Positions 46,863-58,890 of a DNA stretch of 64,000 nucleotides are shown in pieces. The DNA is from Pelodera strongyloides (Eukaryota; Nematoda; Chromadorea; Rhabditida; Rhabditidae), in NCBI GenBank assembly GCA_036852015.1, contig JAANDG010000548.1, forward strand, positions 35,285 through 99,284, given 5' to 3'. The position numbers and the translations under genes are program-made. Each line of letters starts with the position of its first letter. Within the stretch, counting starts at the first letter, position 1. Under the pieces are notes generated by a model that saw only the letters and a program-made list of their open reading frames with translations, ran no database searches and was not told the origin of the DNA.

Positions 46863-49800
46863 ATGGCTACAGCCGAGGTGAATTTATATTTGGATTTATC
46901 TTCTATTAATTGGTTTTTGTTGTTCATGATTTGTTATTTGTTTGCAGTTTGTTGCAACAAACACATTAATGTGTAAATATTAGTGAGGTATACTGGATAG
47001 TTTCGGTGTGAATTTTATTATTATTATTATTATTAATATTCAGGGCGAGTCTGTTCCGAAGGGCAACGTCGCCGACCTCATCAATCGATTGTCGCGCCCA
47101 GATCTCGCGCACAAACTCCCTATATCGACGAAACGTAAGTTTTCCAAATCATTAACTCGTGGTGTGCTCGAACAAAAGCATTCTGGCTAAAACATATTTT
47201 CTGACATGAATGCCGTTCGATAATGGGAAAGACTTGATTTGTCGATATGGGGAAAGCCTCGACGAAAACATGCTAATAATAATAATAATAATAATAGTAA
47301 TAATCTTGCAGCAATCCTTCCCACAAAACATTCTAACCAAGAAATCGTCTACGTGGCCACTTTCACGTACAGTGCTGTGCAGTCGGATGAGATTGATCTG
47401 GCCATTGGAGATATAGTAGAGGTGGGAGGCTATTTTCATTAAACTGTTGCACTTGCATAAATAACTGATCACAGAGCATCAATGTAACAAACTCCTTCTT
47501 TTTTGTTAGATAACGTCGTTAGGTAAAAAGCGGTTGTTTATCGCTGTTCGTTATGCGTTAAATAGTATCCCAGAAAAAAGTGGTACTCTGTCCGTGCTGG
47601 TGTTTATTGAACGTGATCACTCGGATTGACCGTAACCCATACCCGAAAAGTCAATTTATTATTGTTCGTTTTTTTGTTCAGTTTATTGAAGACGTGGAAG
47701 ATGGTTGGGCGAGAGGTCGGAAGAAAAATGGAAAGGAAGGCCTGTTCCCGACGAATTTTGTCGAACGAAAGAAAGGTAGATGACGTGCTTCATTGGTTTC
47801 TCATTTTTAGTCACTCATTTGCTCTTATATGAAACGCGTGTTCTTTCTTTATATTACCAGCCGGTTTTTGAAACGCATCGTGCAGCATTCTTACGTATTT
47901 ATGCTATTTGCTCGAATTTAGCTCGACATTTTTTTCTAATTTATGTTCATTTGCATATGCTGCATAAGAATACTGGTTTATTCTATGTGTTTCAAAAACC
48001 CGCCGGTATTTCGCTTTAAAGCGAAATGCTAGCCTCTTTGGAAAATTTGCATATGATAAGCAAATCCTATGTATCCTATGCAAATTTTGTACGATTGCCG
48101 TGGACGATCGTACAAAATTAGCATATGATACATAGGATTTTCTTATCACATGCAAATTTTCCAAAGGGGCTAGCATTTCGCTTTAAGCATTCGGCTACTT
48201 TATGGGCCTTTTGGTTCCCTGTTCCGTATGTTTTTAACATGTTATTTCTATGCGAATACATATTATACACGCATTAGCCTCATCGCAAATTCATGCTGGC
48301 CTTGCTTTTTTTGCCGCCAAGAATTCGAAATTTCACTTTTCCATAAACGCGCAAAAGTGTCTATTGAATGTTTATTGATTCAAAAAACCTGCTTCTTTAA
48401 ATTCCTGGCCTCTCTGCTTTTCTTTCGGTTTTTCTTAATTGGACTGTTTATTGTGGTCAAAAGAAGCAAGCTTGTTCTTAATAAAATAATTACCTAATGG
48501 CTATTATATGCTTCTCATGACTGTGTGCCAATGTATGCGCGTGTATCTGTGGACTATCGGCTAACTGCTTCTCCTTTCTACAGTAACCCCAAACGCACCG
48601 TCCAAACCTCCTCCGCCAACTGTGCCATCGGCTGTGCCGACTTCTACTTCGGCGCCCGTGCAGCACGTACCGCCGACAGTCGCCTCAGCTGCGGCTACGG
48701 TTCCTCCTACAGCGACAGCGGCGAAGCGCCTCAGTTCTGGTGAGACAATGTTCCCGCTTATTGAACGTTTTATTGTTAGGTGCAGCTTTCTTCTTCTACT
48801 TTTACTGTTCCTTTTTCGGGTGTGCTACTTGCGCTGTACATACTGGCTGCACCGTGAAATATTGCATGCAAAATCCCTTGCGGTTTTATGAAGTTTGCCA
48901 TACACCTTATGACCTTATCATTAGGGAGCTTTTTATTAAGTGTGAAATGATTAATACCAGTACATATGAACTTGGGATTTTGAGAGTTATAATAAGAGGG
49001 AGAGGGTGGAGTGAATCCAGTGAAGGAATGCGTTACCTAAGGTTTATTGTTTGAACTGTTCTGCTTTTTTTGGCGTTCAATAGTTTGGCTTGTATAGACA
49101 GCCGACTGCAAGACAAAACAAAATTGCAATTCAGAGCATTGGGCAAGAACAGCTTTTGTCATTGAGTGATCGACATTGCGTAATTGTAATTAGAAGTGTA
49201 TCAGTATAGTGTGCATACCATCTAATCTGTTTGTCTACACAATTCAGTCCGGTTAAACAAATATTTACAACTATTTCGATTCCCACGCAAACATCAATAT
49301 GTGGCGTGAGCCGTGAGCATTTTATTGATTACTAGCATTTGGTAACCTTTGTTTAGTCTTCTAAAGTTTATTGTTCCGTTTTTTAGAATTTAAAACCTGT
49401 TTTGCTCTTCAGCAGACGACCCGTCTCCCCAGGCAATTAAGAGAACTCCCTCAATGAACGCGGGCAGTGGCAATGGTGGAGGCAGCACTAAAGCTGAAGA
49501 GGAACAACCAGTACAAGGTGATTAATCTGTTAACTTTTATTTACACGTGGTTCAGGGGTAAAGCACTCGCATCCGGTCACACGACCCGAGTTCGTATCAT
49601 CCGGGCGACGTCACTCTTAGTGTTTTAAACAAGTGAAAACCCATATGTTGCAAAGGGCAACAATGCTCCATACATCACTGAGCCTTTTCCAGAAATGGCC
49701 AAGGTCTTGTTTGTCTATGAAGCTGCTCAAGATGACGAGTTATCTCTGCCAAAGGTTGGCGCATTGGTTCACATATTGAAAAAGGTGAGCGGGTTTTCCA

Positions 49801-52800
49801 TATATTTGTTGTCTGAAAAATCGCCGTGTTTTGGCTGGCGTGTAGTGTAACATTTCAATGTTATCCTGCATTTTTGCCCCACCTTTCGACCAATAATTTT
49901 ATTATTAAATCCTAGTTAGGTCATGCGAATCGAATCTGTGAGCAAGGTTCATTGTGCATCAGAAAATTAAACATCTTTTGAAACATTGAACTTTAAATGC
50001 ACTAATGACCCTGAAGTTTTTGATTTAACTTTAACCTGTGTTTTGTTTATCCATGTGAAGAATATGCGAAGTATTAGGAAGTTCAAGTAATACTGCGAAT
50101 ATGTTGTTGTTATTTGTTACCCTTCACGTTATGTCCGTTAGAATGTATTTCTTTGTTTTAGGATACCGGTGACCCGGGATGGTACTTTGGAGAGTTGAAT
50201 GGAAAGAAGGGTGTCTTTCCGGATAACTTTGTCGAACTCGTTAAGGTTTGTTTTACTTATGTCTACATTGACCTAATGACCCGACATTACGGTACCTATT
50301 TCTTCCCTGATATGGAAGTTGAAATTAGACGTAATGAATATGACATGGAGTTTGTTGGTTTGTTCACGTCCAGTGTGTTACTGAATGCGGACTTTGACTT
50401 TAGTTAATTACATAATTTTTGTGTTGTTCTTGCTTTTCTTTATTATTATAGTTTTCCTTTTATTCCGTTAATCCATGTGAACCCGTGAATCTTTTTAAAT
50501 ATGGTCATATCTTTCAATAATAAGAATTGGACCTTTCGATGAAATAATGTAATTCACCATGTTAGGTGCCCGTGTCAGCGTCTCCCGTGTTAACGGTGCG
50601 TGCCAGTGAAAAGCCTCCCGCAAAACCGCCCGGTGGTTCCGCTCCCGTACTGCCCCTTGTGCCACCATCTGTGCCCGCCAAGCCACCCAAGAATGTATTA
50701 TCAAATAACAGGTGATTGGTGATTCTGAATTCTTAATTTCCCTTTTTATTTATGATTGGTTTTGTATTTACGTTAGTGTTTATGTTCGTGCAGTCATGCA
50801 GTGTGAACATCATGACTTATGATGTAAGAGTGGATTTTGGTTTCTGATGATTTTGGAATTTACTGTTATTTGGACATTGCGTTTTGAATATCCAGAATTG
50901 TCGGTTTTAAAGGTTAAAGATTAAAGCTTTACCCTTTAATGTTGATAAATCGTTAGTATTCAACTGAATGAATTACCTTTAAAATGTCTAATTTTGAGAT
51001 TTGATTGTTTTAGTTCTGGCAACAGTGCTGCCATTCCCTCTTCTGCCCTAAAGCCAGCAATTAAGAATTCTGGAAATAATGCGGCCTCTGGCGGAGGTGG
51101 TGTTTCCGAATTGAAGAAGCAACTCATGTCACAGGTTGGGAGTTTAGCTCTTTTCATATTGTACCGATTCGGGTACCGTCCTGGTCTGCATCTGCAGGAT
51201 ACCACTAGCGGAACCAGATACGGTATTCACTGAATCTGTGACTTTTTCGTGGAAAAAGTAAAAGTGACTTTCCTTGTCTACTAATTCTTGGTGATATTGA
51301 TATAGCGTTCTATATCACAATCAATTGCTGATCATCTTCTTGTAGGGTCTGTTCTCGAGGGCTCCCGGCGAGCCCAACTCGAAACCACCCATGCCACCCA
51401 GTCAAGCGGGCGGAGAACCACCAGGTTTGTAATTTTTGAGTAGATCAGCGTCGAACTCATTAGCACCACGCTCACTCTCACTAAAGGAAGTCCGGCATTC
51501 TTGAAGGGAGTTTGTTTTTGATTATCGTCACCAGATTTGAACACTGTCGCTTCCGCGGTTAATTGCTGTTATTTAAATATGCCATTCTTTTTGACTTTGT
51601 CCTGTTTCTGTCCACATTTTATTGAGATGCCTAGTTTTATTAGAATTTGTGAAATCAAGGGTGAACTAGTGTGTCTGTAGGTAGATCAGTTGCTCTAAAG
51701 TGATTAAGTCTTTTTCTCTAGGGCCAACGCTAAACGCAGAGGAAGCATCGGAGCCCCAGCAACTTGTCCATATCACAAAGGTAGGGCAGTTTGTTGCTTC
51801 AAAATTCAGTCTTTCTTGATGTTTCATAAAACTACTAAATTTGCCATCTCGGCAGCAGGTAGCGCTATAACTCTATCGTTGGTCATCTCTTACTGTGAAA
51901 TTTATTGTTTCACCTTGGCAATATTTTTTACCTGTTCTTCAAGTTCGAATTTGTTGATTGTGAGACATGTTGTGTACTTGAACGAAGTGTTCTTCACTCC
52001 TTCACTGTGAAATTACGTAACCTTTCCCGGCTGTGGTCCCTAGCGTATGTGCCCTGTTCCCAACCCAAATACTGTGTCAGTGCCTTCATTGTTGTGCAAT
52101 TTAGAATCGTCCTCGTCAAACTGGGGCTCGTCGTCCGATGTCTATGTTTGCGGGCAAGGCAAGAGGTTCTCAAGAAGACCTCCTGGAGTCGGATTCGGCC
52201 ATGACAAAGAGCACGATGGTGACGACTACGAACACAACGACCACTTCGGCAATGAAGGTGAACTTTTTTTCAATAGAGTCAATAGCTACCTCGTGGATCA
52301 TAGGGGGACGGGAGCAAATATGGAGCTATGCGCCAAGGCATCTAAAGGAAGTGTAGACCCGTAGGCAGTGAATTTAACAGTGTGGATCGTGGATCCCGTG
52401 GTTCAATGCAAGGGCAAGCTGTCGTATAGCCGTATTAGTGGCTAGCTGTCTACCACTAGATCCAGTCTTATTTTGAAGCAAACTAGAATCAATACTTACA
52501 GGTGCCGAAAGCAACTTCCCCATCACGAGAGCCAAAAGCTGAGCTTGCGTACACCCCGGATACGAGTGATCACCTTTATAGTATGTTATTCTGGTTACCA
52601 TTTTAATTTATTCACCGTGAGTGTCATCTTCGCGAAATAAAGGGAATTTTTGTTATCGGATCTGTCCATAATATGCTTTTCAATAAAGTACCCACCGGTG
52701 TTTGGCTGTTGTACCATACTATTAAGAACCATTCGGGATGTTAATAGAAATTTTTCTCATTAGTTTACTGTAGTTTGTAGCTGTCACCGGTTTCATTGCA

Positions 52801-53268
52801 GGCCATTCGAGTAAGTCCCCATCGACGTCTTACTACCAGTCGTCTCCGCACTCTCATCTCTCTCACTCGCATCAGAATCTGCATCAAGCAACGACGGCAG
52901 CCACATCGGTTGCTGCTCCGACGATGCCTTCCTTCCGTGCAATGACACAAGCACAAGCCGGAGGAGACTCGCAATGGGTACGGTAGATTTTCTTTATAGC
53001 TCAACTTTTGATTTCATTATACAGTAGGCAAGTGTCGAGTCTTAGGACCGCCGAGCTTATCGAGCTGGTTGAGTTACTGTAAGATAAGTTTATTGGAAAT
53101 ACGGGAATATGCAAATTATGGGTTGTAGTGAGGTCTGGGTGTTAATGCGGCTTCCGATAGATCCGGACCTATTTCTCTCTTTTCTAGGTATCGCGATCGG
53201 AGTACAATGCTCTGCTCACACGGGTGGCCCAACTGGAGGCTCGATTGGCGGTTATGGATCGAAAGTAA
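46863..53268 (+). CDS. CD2AP/SH3KBP1: CD2AP/CIN85-family SH3 adaptor, 16 exons, about 546 aa
   Basis: Adaptor linking endocytic cargo, Cbl-type ligases and cortical actin. Exons: 46863-46877, 47044-47134, 47312-47421, 47682-47775, 48584-48739, 49413-49517, 49693-49784, 50162-50245, 50566-50711, 51014-51134, 51346-51424, 51722-51780, 52105-52257, 52502-52580, 52802-52977, 53188-53268, in phase over 1641 nt. SH3-1 spans about 46-101 (VYVATFTYSA, DGWARG, GLFPTNFVE) and SH3-2 about 192-249 (VLFVYEAAQDDELSL, PGWYFGEL, GVFPDNFVELV). Proline-rich linkers follow. At 379-395 is LVHITKNRPRQTGARRP, a match to the capping-protein-interaction motif LxHxTxxRPK(x6)P with Arg for Lys. The C terminus is a short coiled coil (YNALLTRVAQLEARL). 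Vertebrate members have three SH3 domains; this has two and a shorter coiled coil. Confidence 0.93.
47861..48006. mobile_element. Inverted-repeat MITE in a CD2AP-like intron
   Basis: Starts CCGGTTTTTGAAACGCAT and ends ATGTGTTTCAAAAACCCGCCGG. A second inverted pair (GCAGCATTCTTA / TAAGAAT with TGCTGCA) lies inside. It sits about 10 bp from the foldback at 48016, so two elements landed side by side. Confidence 0.65.
48016..48186. mobile_element. TTAA-flanked foldback element, AGCGAAATGC family, compact copy
   Basis: Two arms of about 80 bp, nearly perfect inverted copies, begin TTAA-AGCGAAATGCTAGCC and meet at GTACGATTG..CGATCGTAC. The arms match those of 43024-43466. It lies in an intron of the CD2AP-like gene and would fold into a long hairpin in its pre-mRNA. 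Confidence 0.85.
49549..49615 (+). pseudogene. tRNA-like sequence in a CD2AP-like intron (SINE head candidate)
   Basis: GTGGTTCAGGGGTAAAGC resembles an A box and D arm, and GAGTTCGTATC a weak B box, at tRNA-like spacing. The T arm is damaged. A relic of a tRNA-derived SINE is likelier than a gene. Confidence 0.4.
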
Positions 53269-53593
53269 TTATTACGATAATTAGAATTAGATGATACTGT
53301 ACTTGGCATACAATGCTATCACCATTCACATCCAGTCAGTTTCTCTCTGAGGTTGCATCCAAGCGCAACATGTAGAAACCTTGTTTGCGTAAATGCTTAC
53401 TGCTTACGAATTACGTCGTTTAAATCTTTATTTGGTGTAGTAAGTCAGCGTAATCTTGGGAAATTTTTTACATTTCTATGCAAAATTAGTGTAGAATGTA
53501 GAAGGTTTCTGCGTGTTTCCGTTTGGTAGGCTCTTCCTCATGTCTTACAGAAAAAAACTTCTCAACAGACTAGTCGTTATAACTGCAATGCAC

Positions 53594-53697
53594 TGGCCGT
53601 ATGCACGAAGTCGGGAGTAGCCTCCCAAGTCTCGCGCTGGCTGGGGATGGGCTGAGACAAATGGTCCCTCGTGGGAGAGCTTGTTCGTGCATGCGGC
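53594..53697. mobile_element. Short inverted-repeat element
   Basis: GCCGTATGCACGAA at the left is mirrored by TTCGTGCATGCGGC at the right, about 100 bp apart. The interior has GGGAG and CTCCC stretches. A related left end (ATGCACGAAAAAGTCGG) occurs near 14948. Confidence 0.5.
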
Positions 53698-54351
53698 TAT
53701 AGAATTCCAATGTGTTCGTAATGTTTCCGCGTGCGTACCAAAGCTTAGTCGTTCTTTGTGCCCTACATATTGGTCTTGTAGTGTGAGCGAGCTCGCCGCT
53801 CCTTTTGTATATAGATATTTCTATACCACTACCATTCTTGTACCATTATTGATTGATTTATTGATTAACGGTTTCCCGTTTTCCGTCTGTGATCTTCCGG
53901 TGATCGCGTGAGTCTTAACACTCTCTCCCCTATCTCTTATTGTCTCTTTGCTCGCACATTCGCACGCTCTCTCGCTCTCACTTAATCAGTACCTGCAGCT
54001 ACTCGTTTCTTGTTCATTCTCTGCCAATGTCACTTAACTATTGATTGAATTTATTGATTTTTGTTTGGTTTGTGCAAATTTTACTCGATGTCCAGTCACA
54101 ATTGCTGGTATTTTTCCTTTTCTGTTAGTGACGAGCACGGTTTTTTTGCAGTCCAAAGGTATTGAACCCTAAATTTATTTGTGTAATATTGGACTAGAAT
54201 ACAAAACTTACTTTCAATTACTCGCCTGTGAATTGTGAATATTTTCAAATTGTCTGGGCTAATTACAATCTTTGTTCGAGAATTATTGCTTGATTAGTTG
54301 CTAGTTATTTGAAACTTTTTTTTCCTCGTGTTTATTTCCAAAGTCTGTGCA

Positions 54352-54636
54352 ATGAAGTTTATAGATATTGTTCTTGTTCTTATTGGGTGTTGTACATCAT
54401 ATGTGCGCGGCGATAACAGAGCCCCCGCTCCCAGACAAGTCGCGGACACGCGTCGATTGTATCTGCACACTACACCTACAGTATGTCCTACATTACGACT
54501 CTGTACCTATAGTATGACACCTACAGTACGACTCTACAGTGTGATCCTACAGTACGACTCTCTAGTATGGTCCACACACAACACACACACACACACACAC
54601 ACTAGCATAACATGCGCGGTCGTTGTCCAACAGTAG
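54352..54636 (+). CDS. Possible small secreted protein or first exon (uncertain)
   Basis: An open frame starting MKFIDIVLVLIGCCTSYVRG looks like a signal peptide with a cleavage site after VRG, followed by DNRAPAPRQVADTRR. Downstream it runs into imperfect repeats of CTACAGTACGACTC and a CA microsatellite (about 54572-54602), which argues against coding there. A GTATGT donor at about 54481 could end a first exon, but I found no second exon on this strand. It may be chance. Confidence 0.25.
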   Translation: MKFIDIVLVLIGCCTSYVRGDNRAPAPRQVADTRRLYLHTTPTVCPTLRLCTYSMTPTVRLYSVILQYDSLVWSTHNTHTHTHTSITCAVVVQQ

Positions 54637-54796
54637 AAATGTGGAATATTCACGGAACGAGTAGTTTTATTTCGTTCGCCAATCTTAATAGGAAAACGAT
54701 GACAATAGATATATTTACGGTAATCGAATGAGTTAGGAATATGATATTAATCACAAATTTCGGAAGAGAGATCAGAGATGGAGACGGGCGAGGGAT

Positions 54797-57700
54797 TTAA
54801 AATAGCCTGATAATTATTGGGAGTGCGAAGACGACGAGAGATAGCGTTTGGACGGCGGAACAGAAGAAACAGCCCTCGTTGATCAGTTCTTCATCCTCCT
54901 GAATTATACGATAATTATTTCTTTGTAATTATCATATAGTTAAAGCGAACGAATGCCTACCTCACTTATCCCGTACTATTTAGCTCAGCACCATAAGAAA
55001 ATAAATGTCATCACACCTATACTACACGCAAAATATTCATGTGCTGAAATATGCAAAGCTTGCTTACCCTGCGATACTTGCCCACGTAACCCCAGTCCTT
55101 GTAGTACTGCGCGCACACTTTTTGCCAGTATCCTAAAGTACCCGTCTCGTCTGTGCTGCCTTTGAACTTCTGAAAAGGGAAGGGTAATTAGGTAGTTGGG
55201 GACAATTAATCGGAGAAATTAGAAGCAACTCGATAAATTAAAGTTATTCCTTTTATCCCTTCATTTAAATGAGCTGTGAAAAAATACGACATATATGGAC
55301 TAGATACATAGGTACGGAGCGCAATGACATTCTGGCATTTTGAATAATCTGGTATTTACCCATGACAGAAGAACTGTTGAATAATCCACTGACACGGGTG
55401 TGCGTCGCGCAAACACCCCAGGAGGGCGAGCCAAATACTGCGCGGCGCATCGTGAAACTTTAGGAATCAAACAAGAGGTTATTAAAAAAAACATTTACCT
55501 CTGCGATAACATTTTCGATCTGTGACCACTGTGGATTAAGACTATTAAACCAGGTGGTCTCACTGCGAGCCAGACAACTAAACATTTATTTTTATTAGTT
55601 AGCTACTACACGTACAGTATGACTTTTGGCCCTCCAGTAAATATCAGGTGTTGCACGGCGAAAAGACGTGCCAAAAAATTGGCGTGGTGAGATTCTGGCG
55701 AACAGCTGGCAAAGCTGGCGAAGGCTGGACGATGGGTGCGGCGAGATATATGCGCGCATAATCACATTACAATAAGAAATGTAAACAATTACTCGACGAC
55801 AGCAGCGGGAAGACTGGGATTCATCTTGGCAATTTGTGCCTTCAGATTAGCATCGGACACTTGACCTCCTGAGACGACTCCCATCTATAGTTGAGATCTA
55901 ATTAACCTTCTAATTATCTGAAGTAATTAACCCTGCGCCGAAAGCAACCCAGAGCGAGACTAGTGCGATGCGATACTTTTCTGCGATGTCCGTGAGTGGA
56001 GAGCTTGTGTGTGGAGTTATCCACGACTTCTTTTTAGGTGACGCTCACTAATATTTTGCACGACATAGGGTAAAAACGAGTTGCGGACGAAAACTCAAAA
56101 CCGAAAGAATCACACTCACAGTATACGGCATATCGTTGTGTATACAGATGAGCGAACTGCCAGAATCTCCCTGAAATTGCGCAAGACTCTTTCTGGATAT
56201 TATAGTCATAAAAGTATAGTTAAGAATGTTTTCCCCTAGTTTCATGCCCTTTCTGACTTAAATTGTTAAAAAGACAAACCCGGCACGCCCCAGATCTCTT
56301 ATCGCCGTGCGTTTGAAAAGTAACATCTAGTGTCTTATTCTCCACATTTTTCACCGTTTCCACCCATGTATATTTGAGTGGTTTGGTACCATCGGACGGA
56401 TCGGCGGCTGAAACAAATCACATATAGTATGTTATGCATAACAGGATGCTTCGTTCAAATGGCAGGTGCGTAAGTGCGTAAGCAAAGATACATAGGAAAA
56501 CAGTCTAAAATCCCTTGATTAGGATTCGTTAGGAGGTTCATTACGAAAAATACCTTGCTACGCTTCGTGTTTTACTTACATTCTTCAAGTCCGTAGCCGG
56601 CCAGAAAACAGGGACCTTTTGTTAGGATCTCTGTGTACTCAATCTGCAAATATGGCATTTTTACTGATTCAAGGTTTGTCAAATTGGCAGAGGTGCTCGA
56701 ATTAGCATATTGTGATAAGCCATCATACATCATACTTCGCGCGCTACATCGACACAGTCTATTTGTTTATATTTGTTACTTTATTGCTTTTATTAGGGAT
56801 GAGTAGTTGTTCGATGGGATATAACTATGCAAAGCAAAGAGAGGTATTGCAACATCTACTTTGGTATCGTAGAGTTGTCAAAGACTTACTTTTTGACGGT
56901 GTGCTAGCATTGGTATCACAGGACTATGCTCCGTTGAACATATCATATCATTACCAAGCGTGTCAAAATCCAATGGTTTATCCAAAAATACGAGGGCATA
57001 ATCAACATCCTAAACGAGGGACGCATTTAGTAATTGAAGTTACACGTATTATTGAGCTATTTATCATTATTAGTTTTAACATTTATAACTAGTTAAGCTA
57101 AAGACTTACCGGGTTCAATTGGGGATTTACACACTGACTGCCCGGTATGTAGTAACTTTTGAACGTGTATTTCTCCTGTTGATGTCGTGGTTTGCTGGTA
57201 TCAGTTGGACCTTCGTGGAAGGTTTCGTACGCGTAAAGTTGCACTTCTCCTCCGAAGTTAAGCGCACTGAAGGAACTATTTATTGTTCACTTTATATTGG
57301 TCCTCAACGGTAGGGGTAGGTGTCCGTCTGCATTCAATATGTTCCAGATAATCTGGCATGATTTGGGGAGCTTGATTTGATTTCCCTTACAATTCGCACA
57401 TGGAGAATAATGCTTCCTGACGTGACAATACTTCAATAAAAAACGTACTTCATTTTGTCATCGTGGAAGCAGTGACACGCAGTGTAGATGACCTGATTGG
57501 TGAGCAATGTGCCACCGCAACTCTGAAATAGATTTCAATTCCACTGCCGTAACGAGCGTGCAGACGAACTCACGAACAACCAAACTCGTACAATGCAATG
57601 CAAATCTTTCAATTTTACTTTTCGTGTGTTCCCACTTGGTGTATCTCTAATATTGATTTGCACCATGTAACTCTGGAGACCTGGAATGGAGCAGAAAATC

Positions 57701-57891
57701 ACACAGAGAGAGAGGAGAGGCAAAAATTTGCATATAGTACTTGGGGATGCAGTGTTTTAAAACCAGGTGCCATATCTTTCTAAAAAGGAAAATCAATCAC
57801 AATGTGTACCGTATTTCTCCTGTGCCTTTTTTCCGAAGCGAATGAACGCATCTCCTTTTAGAATGCACATCAACAACAAGAACCATTTCAT
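54797..57891 (-). CDS. Secreted serine protease 1 (chymotrypsin fold), 12 exons, about 370 aa
   Basis: Exons: 57810-57891, 57619-57680, 57449-57522, 57110-57266, 56890-57009, 56580-56643, 56280-56407, 56120-56170, 55793-55884, 55499-55577, 55068-55169, 54797-54898, in phase over 1113 nt. Residues 1-15 are a signal peptide (MKWFLLLMCILKGDA). The triad is H65 (LTN..TACHC), D128 (DVDYALVFL) and S232 (GDSGSS). Three residues before the GDSGS block is Cys, preceded by Gly-Ala, so the S1 base lacks the trypsin Asp. IRFG stands where mature proteases have IVGG, right after the signal peptide, with no Arg/Lys activation site. After the catalytic domain comes a segment with GYWQKVCAQYYKDWGYV, then a hydrophobic C terminus (LSLVVFALPIIIRLF) that may direct a GPI anchor. 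Physiological substrate unknown. Confidence 0.88.
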
Positions 57892-58890
57892 ATCATCCAA
57901 TTTTTAATCTGAAAAGGGTAAGTGAACTTTATATACTCTCGTCGAGCACCTCCTTCTTTGTAATGAACACACATGAGCCATTTTTTCTATGAAAGGCAAC
58001 GCATGCATGACTACTAACAACTTACTGTACACACTGCAGCGTACACTGAAGGTGTGCTTGCTAACACAGGAAAGTGAAACCCCGGATTTCGCCCCGATTC
58101 TTCCAAAAAAAAACACCGATTTCGCCCCGATCATGCCCCGATTATTTGAGGGACTTGATCGGGGCGAAATCGGGGTTTTTAGTTTCCCATGAATGCTCCA
58201 CTATTTTTGAGCGTACCTTGAAGGAAGTGAAGAAGATGGCGACTAGCGACTAAGCGCCTCCCATTTCAGTTATATATACCCCAATAATATTATTTAAATG
58301 AAAATAACCTCAATAAATTGTTAATGAACCTACGTTTTATGAGCCATGGACCATGGCTGATACGCAGCGTTTTGGAATTTTAAAGCGGTTTACATCTGGG
58401 TTTGAAAAGTTTTTTGTCACAATGTCCGCAACGAAAGGTTTTTTGTCACAATGTCCGCAACGAAGCATTATTATCAAGCTTCGACCATTTATAACGAAAA
58501 TGGAACACATGAAAACCTCTGCCAAGTTTGGGATTCGAACCACCGACATTTCCAGTTCTACGGAACATAAATTGAAACGTATATCCCCATATATTGAAAC
58601 ATATGTTGAATCTTATTGTTACACAGAGAACAGTTTATTTATTTATTTATTATAATAACACCGAGGTGTGCATCAAATAATATGATGAAGAGAAAGCAAT
58701 GTAGATATAACGAAACCAGTTGTACTGTAGTCGATTAGCAATCGGGTAAAAGAAAAATCGGTTTATTTAGTTTGCCGGCAGAAATTCCAGTTCAATTATT
58801 GAAAAAAAACAATGACCTTAGAGCTATTTACAGTAAGCGAATGAGTTCGGAACAAGTTATTCATTAAATTTGAGAGAGCGTGTGAGAGAT
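57892..58890. other. Spacer between the two protease genes
   Basis: 1.0 kb. It holds a splice acceptor 17 nt upstream of the protease 1 ATG (TTTTCAG), a palindromic MITE (58066-58191), a tandem duplicate of TTTTTTGTCACAATGTCC (about 58409-58460), and a lone B-box-like GGTTCGAATCCC on the minus strand near 58535. No coding exon was found. Confidence 0.5.
58066..58191. mobile_element. Palindromic MITE, GATCGGGGC family, copy 2
   Basis: CCCCGATTTCGCCCCGATCA type arms are inverted around a short loop, with the left arm carrying an internal partial duplication. The outer ends AGGAAAGTGAAAC and GTTTCCCATG match those of 20031-20113. Confidence 0.7.

Larger units (their letters stand above)
53269..54796. 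other. Intergenic region between the CD2AP-like gene and protease 1
   Basis: Convergent gene ends. It holds a short inverted-repeat element (53594-53697), pyrimidine-rich sequence and a possible small secreted reading frame (54352-54636) that ends in simple repeats. I see no clear polyadenylation signal for either gene. Confidence 0.5.
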
